NCBI RefSeq assembly: GCF_028737205.1
Contig: NZ_JAQZAL010000015.1
Span: 62,001 to 126,000 of the forward strand
Direction of reading: 5' to 3'
DNA from: Actinomycetospora lutea
GTDB taxonomy: Bacteria > Actinomycetota > Actinomycetes > Mycobacteriales > Pseudonocardiaceae
DNA: 64,000 bases
Below, one piece after another: positions 1 through 7,050 of the stretch. The notes beneath the pieces were generated by a model. The model was not told the origin of the DNA and made no database searches. It saw nothing but the letters and a program-made list of their open reading frames with translations. How positions within the stretch are numbered: the stretch's first letter is position 1; each line of letters starts with the position of its first letter. The position numbers and the translations under genes were made by a program.

Positions 1-1377
1 GACGCGACCCGCCCGGGTGGAGACCACCGCGATCCGCTCCCCGGTGGGCGTGCGGCCCGCGTCCACCACGCCCTCGGCCGCGTCGGGCCGGCGCGCGACG
101 GCGACGCGCAGGTCCTCGACGGGCAGCGGCCGCAGGTGGGTGACGATCGTGGCCACGGTCGCGGTCAGCGGCACGTGCGGGTAGCCGTCGGAGGCGAGCT
201 CGAGCCCGACGGCGATCTCGTCGCCGAGGCCCGCGAGGTGGCGCGGCGAGGCCCCGGGGACGACGACGAGGAACTCCCGGCGGCCCATCCGGACCGCGGC
301 GTCGACGGGCCCGAGCGGCTGGCCCAGCGCCGCCGCCACCTTGCGCGCCGCGTGGTACTCGGCGCGCGCGTCGCCGACGTCGTCGAGGCCGGCGACGTCG
401 ACGAGGGCCAGGCCGACCGGGAGCTCGGTGGACCCGCCCGGGGACGCCCAGCGCTCGAGGAAGTCCGGGGTCGGCAGGCCGCTGGAGGGGTCGATCTCGG
501 CGGAGCGGTGCGCGTCCGCGGCGCGGTGCGCGTCGGCGAGCTGCTCGCGCAGCGCCCGGCTGCCGGCCTGCGCGGTCTGCATCCGCGTGATCATGTGCGC
601 CAGCGACGCCGTCGCCCACGCCTCGGCGGGCGTGCCGCCGCTGCCCGCGACCTCGCCGCCGGTGGCCATGACCTCGCCGAGCAGCGCGTCGACGCGGCGC
701 AGGAGCGGCTCTGCGAGCCGGGTGCCGAGCGCGAGGCGCAGCCGGGCGAGCTCGGCCCCGGCCTGCGCGTGGGCGTAGCCCCAGCGGCCGTGGAACTGCC
801 GGCCGGCCTCGGTGCCGTGCTCGTGCGCGTCGTAGGCGTGCTGGTCGGTCGCGACGAGGAACGCCCCCGCCTGCGGCCCGACCGCCACGACCGTCCACTC
901 GTCGGCGAGCTTCTCGTCCGGCTCGATCAGCACCGTGTGCACGCCGCGCGGCGCGGCGTGCTCCTCGCCGCGGACGAACCCGACCACCACGTCGGCGCCC
1001 GCCTCGGCGAGGCGCTCGTAGACGACGCGCTCGCGCTCGAAGAACTCGAGGCGCTGGAATAGGGCGACCACCACCGTCGGCGTCGGCGACGCGCCGATCG
1101 GGCTGGACACCACCGCCTTCTCGATCGCGTGCGACACCGCGACGAGCAGGCGCTTCGGCACCGGCGTCGGGCGACCGCCCGCCGCGTGCTCCCACGTGCG
1201 GCGCGGCTCCTCGTCGAGGCGGGTGCGCGTGGCCCGCGCCGTGGCCTCCGCGACGGCCTGCGACAGCGGACCGGCCACCCCGGCGGTGCCGCCCGCGGGG
1301 ACGGGCGCGACCGGGGGGACGGGCGGCACGGTGGGCACGGTGGCGAGGGGTGCGCTGCCGTTCGGGTGAGTGGTCAC
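1..1377 (-). CDS. DICT-domain sensory protein with degenerate GGDEF domain (3' end outside window)
   Basis: The first 459 residues are visible and the C-terminus lies beyond base 1. I chose the GTG at 1377 because AGGAGA sits just upstream. Residues 1-45 are a Pro/Val-rich disordered lead. Residues 55-265 match the DICT type of sensory domain, found in diguanylate cyclases and two-component proteins. Residues 295-440 resemble a GGDEF domain: DPSSGLP opens it as in cyclases. The signature loop, however, reads MGRREF at 364-369 instead of GGDEF/GGEEF, so cyclase activity is unlikely. It is more plausibly a light, redox or nucleotide sensor acting through protein contacts. It is transcribed in the same direction as lutABC but is separated from lutC by 162 nt. 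Confidence 0.75.
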   Translation of the reverse strand, partial: MTTHPNGSAPLATVPTVPPVPPVAPVPAGGTAGVAGPLSQAVAEATARATRTRLDEEPRRTWEHAAGGRPTPVPKRLLVAVSHAIEKAVVSSPIGASPTPTVVVALFQRLEFFERERVVYERLAEAGADVVVGFVRGEEHAAPRGVHTVLIEPDEKLADEWTVVAVGPQAGAFLVATDQHAYDAHEHGTEAGRQFHGRWGYAHAQAGAELARLRLALGTRLAEPLLRRVDALLGEVMATGGEVAGSGGTPAEAWATASLAHMITRMQTAQAGSRALREQLADAHRAADAHRSAEIDPSSGLPTPDFLERWASPGGSTELPVGLALVDVAGLDDVGDARAEYHAARKVAAALGQPLGPVDAAVRMGRREFLVVVPGASPRHLAGLGDEIAVGLELASDGYPHVPLTATVATIVTHLRPLPVEDLRVAVARRPDAAEGVVDAGRTPTGERIAVVSTRAGRV

Positions 1378-1539
1378 CGGGATCTCCTGGTGTCCGCGTC
1401 GGGGCGGGTGGCCCGGCCGGTTCCCGGCCCACGGCGGGCGACACCTCTTTCCGGGCACCACGCGACGACCGGCCGGTGGGGAGCGACGACGAGACCCAGG
1501 TCACTCGTTCGGACGGCGACCACTCGGGGTGTCCGCGGA

Positions 1540-2190
1540 TCACACCTCGTGACCGGCGACCAGCACCACGTCGAGGCGGCGGGGGCCGTGGACACCCTCG
1601 ACGCGGTCGAGCTCGATGTCGCTGGTCGCCGAGGGCCCGGAGACGAAGGTCAGCGGGCCGTCCGGGTCCAGGCGCGCGAGCGCCTCGGGGACCGACGACA
1701 CGACCTCGGCGGCGCGGACGACGCACACGTGGTGGTCGGGCACGAGGCTGATGGCCCGCCGGCCCTGGTCGGGGGCGAGCGCGTCGAGCACGAACGTGCC
1801 GGTGTCGGCGATCGCCACGGCCGCGCCGGTGACGACGGCGTCGACGCGGTCGAGGTCGGCGACCGACAGCGGCGGGTCGTCGGACCGGACCGACGCCGTC
1901 GCCTCCGCGAGCCAGCGCTCCGGCACCCCGGGCGGGGCGACGACGGTCGTCGCGCCCGCGTCCGCGAGCACCCGCGCGATCGCCGCCGGTACGCCGTCCT
2001 CGCCGGCCACGCGGTGCACGGTCGCCCGGTAGTCGGTCAGCGTCTCCTCGAGCCGGTCGACGGCGCCCGCGCTCCCCGGCGCGTGCGACCCGGTGCGGCG
2101 GTAGGTCCGCGGCACCTCGGGCGGCGTCGACCCGCCGGCGTCGCGGGCGGCCCGCAGCCGGGCCAGCACCTCGTCGCGGGCGGAGGTCAC
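1540..2190 (-). CDS. lutC: L-lactate utilisation protein LutC
   Basis: This 216-residue protein belongs to the LutC/YkgG family (DUF162, LUD fold). It is the third subunit of the LutABC complex that oxidises L-lactate to pyruvate in the cytoplasm. The GTG start overlaps the lutB stop by four bases (GTGA), which implies translational coupling. Family traits seen are an N-terminal helical region with many arginines and a C-terminal half with the TGAAVAIADTGT and SGPSATSDIE segments typical of the LUD core. It is the last gene of the lutABC operon. Length and order match Bacillus lutABC. I see no local regulator of the GntR type, so control is not evident here. Confidence 0.93.
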   Translation of the reverse strand: MTSARDEVLARLRAARDAGGSTPPEVPRTYRRTGSHAPGSAGAVDRLEETLTDYRATVHRVAGEDGVPAAIARVLADAGATTVVAPPGVPERWLAEATASVRSDDPPLSVADLDRVDAVVTGAAVAIADTGTFVLDALAPDQGRRAISLVPDHHVCVVRAAEVVSSVPEALARLDPDGPLTFVSGPSATSDIELDRVEGVHGPRRLDVVLVAGHEV

Positions 2191-3698
2191 GACCGCTCCT
2201 GACGCCGCGCCCACCACTCCCGGAACGTCTCGGCGGGCGGCGGGGGCATGTCGCGGGCGCCGAACCAGGCCGCCGCCCCCGGGCCCGGCACCGACCGGAT
2301 CCGCCCGGAGCGCCCGAACAGCCGGCCCAGCTTCATCGCCCGCTCGAGCAGCGAGAACCGCCCCGGGGTCGCCATCGCGGCCGCCGCCGCGCGCATCGCC
2401 AGGTCCTGCGCCGTCGGCCGCCCGTGCGCCGCGACCGCCGCCGCGCGCTGCTGCACGAGCAGGTGCGGGATGTCGATGCGCACCGGGCAGGCGTCGAAGC
2501 ACGCCCCGCACAGCGACGACGCGTAGGGCAGCGAGGCGTTGACGTCGTCGGGGCCGTCGATGCCGGTGAGCTGCGGGGACAGCACGGCGCCGATCGGGCC
2601 CGGGTAGATCGACCCGTAGGCGTGCCCGCCCGTGCGCTCGTACACCGGGCAGACGTTGAGGCACGCCGAGCACCGGATGCAGTGCAGCGCCTGCCGCCCG
2701 TCCGGCGAGGCCAGCACGTTCGAGCGGCCGTTGTCGAGCAGCACCAGGTGGAACGCCTGCGGCCCGTCGCCGGGCGTGACCCCGCTCCACGTCGACGTGT
2801 ACGGGTTCATCCGCTCGCCGGTGGAGCTGCGCGGCAGCAGCTGCAGGAACACCTCGAGGTCCGACCACGTCGGGACGATCTTCTCGACGCCCATCACCGT
2901 GATCAGCGTGTCGGGCAGCGTCAGGCACATCCGCCCGTTGCCCTCGGACTCGACCACCGAGATCGTCCCGCTGTCGGCGACGGCGAAGTTCACCCCGGAG
3001 ATCCCGACCCGCGCCGACAGGAACTTGCGCCGCAGGTGCGCCCGCGCCGCCATCGCGAGCCTCCGCGGCTCGTCGGTGAGGTCGGGGTCCACGCCGGGCA
3101 TCTCGCGCAGGAAGATGTCGCGGATCTCCGAGCGGTTCCGGTGGATCGCGGGCACGAGGAAGTGCGACGGCGTGTCGTCGGAGAGCTGGACGATGAGCTC
3201 GGCGAGGTCGGTCTCGAGCGCCGCGATCCCCGCCTCGCCGAGCGCCTCGTTGAGCCCGGTCTCCTGGGTCGCCATCGACTTGACCTTGACGACCTCGTCG
3301 GCGCCCGTCGCCCGCACGAGGTCGACGACGATCCGGTTGGCCTCCTGCGCGTCCCGCGCCCAGTGCACGACCCCGCCCCGCGCGGTCACCGACGCCTCGA
3401 GCTGCTCGAGCAGCTCCGGCAGCCGCGCCATGACGCCGGCCTTGAGGCACTCGCCCGCGCGGCGCAGCTCCTCCCAGTCGTCGACCTCGCCGACGACCGC
3501 GGCGCGCTTGGCCCGGATCGTGCGGGTGGCGTGCCCGAGGTTCTGGCGCAGCTGGGTGTCGGCCAGCGCCCGGTGCGCGGCGACCGGGAACGGTTCGCGG
3601 CCGCGCAGGTGCCCGTGGGGGTCCGACGCGACGGTGGGCATGCCGAGCTCGACGGTCCGGCTCCGCTGCGCTCCGCGTCCGCGATCCGTGGTGGTCAC
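2187..3698 (-). CDS. lutB: L-lactate utilisation iron-sulfur protein LutB
   Basis: At 503 residues this is slightly longer than typical LutB (about 475). It supplies the iron-sulfur electron-transfer subunit of the lactate dehydrogenase complex. Two ferredoxin-type cysteine motifs are visible, CIRCSACLNVCP and CGACFDACP, in the last third, after an N-terminal LUD-type domain. The GTG start overlaps the lutA stop as GTGA. The extra N-terminal 25-30 residues include the translation of a short GCGGAGC-rich repeat at 3648-3680, so the native start might instead be the downstream ATG (MPTVASDP). Coupled to lutC downstream. Confidence 0.94.
   Translation of the reverse strand: MTTTDRGRGAQRSRTVELGMPTVASDPHGHLRGREPFPVAAHRALADTQLRQNLGHATRTIRAKRAAVVGEVDDWEELRRAGECLKAGVMARLPELLEQLEASVTARGGVVHWARDAQEANRIVVDLVRATGADEVVKVKSMATQETGLNEALGEAGIAALETDLAELIVQLSDDTPSHFLVPAIHRNRSEIRDIFLREMPGVDPDLTDEPRRLAMAARAHLRRKFLSARVGISGVNFAVADSGTISVVESEGNGRMCLTLPDTLITVMGVEKIVPTWSDLEVFLQLLPRSSTGERMNPYTSTWSGVTPGDGPQAFHLVLLDNGRSNVLASPDGRQALHCIRCSACLNVCPVYERTGGHAYGSIYPGPIGAVLSPQLTGIDGPDDVNASLPYASSLCGACFDACPVRIDIPHLLVQQRAAAVAAHGRPTAQDLAMRAAAAAMATPGRFSLLERAMKLGRLFGRSGRIRSVPGPGAAAWFGARDMPPPPAETFREWWARRQERS
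3648..3680. repeat. GCGGAGC-rich interspersed repeat, copy 1
   Basis: On the minus strand this 33-bp segment runs GGACGCGGAGCGCAGCGG onward and ends GGACCGTCGAG. It matches copy 2 (20836-20868) at 30 of 33 positions. It lies in the N-terminal coding part of lutB and is read in a different frame from copy 2, so the similarity is at DNA level rather than protein level. Confidence 0.7.
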
Positions 3699-4441
3699 GC
3701 CGTCACCCCCTGCTCGGTGCTCGCCAGGATCTCCGCCAGGTGCACCGTGCGTACGCCCGAGCGCAGGCGCGAGAGCCCGCCACCGATGTGCATGAGGCAC
3801 GAGGTGTCCCCCGCGGTGCACACCTCGGCGTGCGTCGAGAGCACGTTGGCCATCTTGTCCGCGAGCATCGCCGTCGAGGTCTCGGCGTTCTTCACCGCGA
3901 AGGTCCCGCCGAACCCGCAGCAGACCTCGGCGTCGGGCAGCTCGGTCAGCGTCAGCCCCCGGACCTCGCGCAGCAGGCGCAGCGGCTTGTCGCCGACGCG
4001 CAGCATCCGCAGCGAGTGGCACGTCGGGTGGTAGATGACGCGGTGCGGGTAGTAGGCGCCGACGTCGGTGACGCCCAGGACGTCGACGAGCAGCTCGGAG
4101 AGCTCGTACGTGCGGGCCGCGAGGTCCTCCGCCGCCCGCGCCAGCTCCTCGTCACCGCCGCGCCGGGCCACCATCGCGTGCTGGTGGCGCACGCAGCCCA
4201 CGCACGAGCCGGAGGGGGCGACGACGACGTCGGCGGCGCCCGAGAACACGTCGACGTGGTGGCGCACGAGCGGCAGCGCGAGGTCGAGGTAGCCGGTGTT
4301 GACGTACATCTGACCGCAGCAGGTCTGGTCCGCGGGGAAGACGACCTCGTGCCCGAGGCGCTCGAGCAGCTCGACCGTGGCCCGCGGGGCCTGCGGGAAC
4401 ATCGCGTCGCCCAGGCACGTGGCGACGAGGGCGATCCTCAA
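3695..4441 (-). CDS. lutA: L-lactate utilisation protein LutA (CCG-domain)
   Basis: This 248-residue protein is the LutA/YkgE subunit of the lactate-oxidising complex. It carries two CCG-type motifs (TCCGQMY and VCCGFGG) that in this heterodisulfide-reductase-related family bind iron-sulfur clusters. I place the start at the TTG at 4441, directly before LRIALVATCLGD, because AGGAG lies four bases upstream and the length then fits the family (about 240). An upstream ATG at 4495 would add 18 residues of poor quality. It is the first gene of lutABC, about 70 nt from the oppositely positioned end of the kinase gene. Confidence 0.92.
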   Translation of the reverse strand: MRIALVATCLGDAMFPQAPRATVELLERLGHEVVFPADQTCCGQMYVNTGYLDLALPLVRHHVDVFSGAADVVVAPSGSCVGCVRHQHAMVARRGGDEELARAAEDLAARTYELSELLVDVLGVTDVGAYYPHRVIYHPTCHSLRMLRVGDKPLRLLREVRGLTLTELPDAEVCCGFGGTFAVKNAETSTAMLADKMANVLSTHAEVCTAGDTSCLMHIGGGLSRLRSGVRTVHLAEILASTEQGVTA

Positions 4442-4508
4442 GGGACTCCTCGCGATCGTGGTGGTGGTGGCCCCCGAGTGTCCCCCGCGCCCCACCGGCC
4501 CCGCTCGC

Positions 4509-6707
4509 TCAGCGGGCGGGGAACTCCAGCAACCAGAACTCCGAGCGGCTGGTCACCCAGGCGCGGGTGCCGTCGCGCGTGGCGGCGACGCCGAACGGCA
4601 GCTGGCCGACCGGGACGCTCGCGATGACGTCGTCCCGGCTGTTGATCACCGAGACCGTCGACCCCGGCGCGGCCTCGCTGCCGTAGTTGGTGACGAGCGT
4701 GTGGCGGCCGTCGCCGGTGACCGCGACGCCGATCGGCCCGCTGAGCCCCTCGGTGATCGTGGCGGTGACGGTGTCGTTGCTCGTGTCGATCACGCTGACC
4801 GACCCCTGCGGGGCCTGCGCCGTCCCCTGGCTCGCGACGTAGGCGTAGCGCCCGTCGGGCCGGACCGCGACCCCGCGCGGGGTGTCGCCGACCCGGATGG
4901 TGCCGGTGACGGCGTTGGTGGCGGTGTCGACGACCGAGACCGTGTTGCCGACGCCGGTGAGCACGCCCTCGTTGGCGACGTAGAGCTTGCGCCCGTCGGG
5001 GGTCAGCGCGAGGCCGCTGGGCCCCTGGCCGACCGGCACGGTCGCCGTCACGCGGGCCCCGGAGAGGTCGACCACCGAGACGGTGCTGCCGGGCGCGGCG
5101 TTGGTCCCCTCGTTCGCCACGTACGCGACCCGCCCGTCCGGGCTCAGCGCGAGCCCCGAGGGCGCGGGCCCCACCTCGATCCGCGTCGTCACCCGGTTCA
5201 CCGTGGTGTCGACGACCGAGAGCACGGTGCCGGGCGCCGCGTCGCTGCCCCGCTCGCTGACGTACACCCGCGTCCCGTCGCCGCTGACGGCCAGGTCGCC
5301 GGGGAAGGTGCCGACCGGGGTGGAGCCGGTCACCTGGTCCGTCGCGGTGTCGACCACGGCGACCGAGGGCGAGGGCGGGCTGCCGCTCAGCCCGCTGACG
5401 AACGCCCGGCGTCCGTCGGGGCTCACCTCGACCCAGCGCGGGCTCTGCACCGGCGGGGCGACGGCGCGGGCCGTCGGGACCGCGCCCGGCGACCACAGGT
5501 CGAAGACCGCGTCGGCCCCGATCGCGCCGCCGGCGACGACGACGAGCGCGGCGAGCCCGACGGCGACCCACCGCCACCGTCGGGGTCGCCCCGCCGGCGC
5601 CTCCAGCGCGGGTGCGGGCGGGCGCCCGGGGGTCGGCGTCCCGACGCGCGTCGACCCCGGCGGACCCGACCCCGGCGGGCCCGATCCCGGCGGGCCCGAT
5701 CCCGGCGGACCCGACCCCGGCGGACCCGACCCCGGCGTCACCGGTCCCGTCCCGTCGGCGGCCGGCCACGCCGAGCTCGGAGGACCGGTCCGGGACGGCG
5801 TCGTGGCCGGCCCCCTCGGGCCCGCGCCGAGCACCGAGGTGGCCACGCCCACGGGGGCGGGCCCCGTCCCGGCCCGTCCGAGCGCCGCGACCGTCGCGTC
5901 GGCCAGCGCGCCGGGGGTCCCGAAGCGCTGGGACGGGTCCTTGGCCATGCCGGTGGCCACGACCTGGTCGAAGACCGCGAGATCCGGGCGGGACCAGGAG
6001 GGGGCGGGCACCGGCTGGTGCACGTGCTGGCCCATGTGCGCCACCGGGTCGGGGCCGGGGAAGGGCCGGTGTCCGGTGAGGAGCTCGTAGAGCAGGCAGC
6101 CCAGCGCGTAGACGTCGCTGCGGAACGTCGCCGGCTCGCCGCTGAACAGCTCCGGCGCCATGTACGCCGTGGTGCCCAGCACGGTGCCGGTGCTCGTCAG
6201 GTGCGCCGCGCCCGGGCTCGCGAGGCGGGCGATGCCGAAGTCGACCAGGAAGCAGAAGTCGCCGCCGCGCTGCCCGGTCAGCAGCACGTTCGACGGCTTG
6301 ACGTCGCGGTGCACGAGCCCGGCGGCGTGGGCCGAGTCGAGGGCCTCCGCGATCTGCCCGACGATGTCCACGGTCCGCCCCGGCGGCAGCCCCTGCGGGT
6401 GGGCGCGCACGGCCGCCGCGAGGTCGCCGCCGTCGACCAGCCGCATGTCCACGAACAGACGCCCGTCGATCTCGCCGAAGTCGTGGATCGTGATGACGTG
6501 CAGCGAGGACAGTCGCGCGGTCAGCCGGGCCTCCTGCTGGAACCGTGCCCGGGACTCCGGGTCGGCCGCCACCGCGCTGCCGAGCAGCTTGAGCGCGACC
6601 GGGCGCTCACGGCGTGTGTCGAAGGCCTCCCAGACCTCCCCCATCGCGCCGCGGCCGACCAGACGCCGCAGCTCGTACGGGCCGAACACCTCGCCCTCGG
6701 CGGTCAC
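4509..6707 (-). CDS. Membrane Ser/Thr protein kinase with extracytoplasmic YVTN beta-propeller
   Basis: 732 residues, GTG start in the frame of the kinase domain. A PknB-type Hanks kinase domain spans 8-275: glycine loop GRGAMGEVW (18-26), catalytic Lys40, HRDVKPSN (Asp135), DFG (156-158) and MAPE (183-186), so it should be active. Residues 280-375 are a Pro/Gly linker with a GSGPP repeat (326-351). One membrane helix follows (379-401). The rest (415-732) is a repeat of about 42 residues with TVSVVDT and SPDGRRAFVS-type strands, which is a YVTN propeller. In PknB the outside part is PASTA; here a propeller replaces it, suggesting a different ligand. It is divergent from the LuxR-type regulator gene. 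Confidence 0.92.
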   Translation of the reverse strand: MTAEGEVFGPYELRRLVGRGAMGEVWEAFDTRRERPVALKLLGSAVAADPESRARFQQEARLTARLSSLHVITIHDFGEIDGRLFVDMRLVDGGDLAAAVRAHPQGLPPGRTVDIVGQIAEALDSAHAAGLVHRDVKPSNVLLTGQRGGDFCFLVDFGIARLASPGAAHLTSTGTVLGTTAYMAPELFSGEPATFRSDVYALGCLLYELLTGHRPFPGPDPVAHMGQHVHQPVPAPSWSRPDLAVFDQVVATGMAKDPSQRFGTPGALADATVAALGRAGTGPAPVGVATSVLGAGPRGPATTPSRTGPPSSAWPAADGTGPVTPGSGPPGSGPPGSGPPGSGPPGSGPPGSTRVGTPTPGRPPAPALEAPAGRPRRWRWVAVGLAALVVVAGGAIGADAVFDLWSPGAVPTARAVAPPVQSPRWVEVSPDGRRAFVSGLSGSPPSPSVAVVDTATDQVTGSTPVGTFPGDLAVSGDGTRVYVSERGSDAAPGTVLSVVDTTVNRVTTRIEVGPAPSGLALSPDGRVAYVANEGTNAAPGSTVSVVDLSGARVTATVPVGQGPSGLALTPDGRKLYVANEGVLTGVGNTVSVVDTATNAVTGTIRVGDTPRGVAVRPDGRYAYVASQGTAQAPQGSVSVIDTSNDTVTATITEGLSGPIGVAVTGDGRHTLVTNYGSEAAPGSTVSVINSRDDVIASVPVGQLPFGVAATRDGTRAWVTSRSEFWLLEFPAR
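5652..5732. repeat. 15-bp tandem repeat encoding GSGPP units
   Basis: About five 15-bp units on the minus strand encode a GSGPP repeat in the juxtamembrane linker of the kinase. Units differ at third positions only, consistent with selection for the peptide. Unit number may vary between strains. Confidence 0.8.
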
Positions 6708-7050
6708 CTGATCACACCCCTGTTCCGGCCGACGCCACCCGGGCGATCCGCGCCGTAGGTTAACGCCGTCCTCGCCGACGACGGACCCGTTCCGCGCCGA
6801 CGCGCGCCGAGCGGGGAACCCGGTCCCGCGTGCCGCCGTCCGGAGGCGGCGGCGGCCCCCGCGAGCCGGGCACGCACCGCACCCGGACCGACCCCGTCCG
6901 TGACGATTGGGCTGGTCACGGGCTCGCGTCGTCGCCCACGACCGACCGCCCCGACCGACGGTGATCCTTGAAGTCTGCGTACGGTCCGTGAACCATACGG
7001 AGAACACACGGGTCCGGGGAGATACCCGGAGCGACGAGGGGTACGGCACC
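6708..7050. promoter_or_regulatory. Divergent intergenic region between kinase and LuxR-type regulator
   Basis: These 343 bases hold no gene I can support. On the minus strand TAACCT near 6757-6763 fits a TANNNT -10 element about 50 nt before the kinase start. On the plus strand three similar short segments, GTACGG (about 6979), ATACGG (about 6996) and GTACGG (about 7041), precede the regulator gene. The CATGAGYAR/CTACTCR dyad seen elsewhere in this locus is absent here. Confidence 0.4.
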
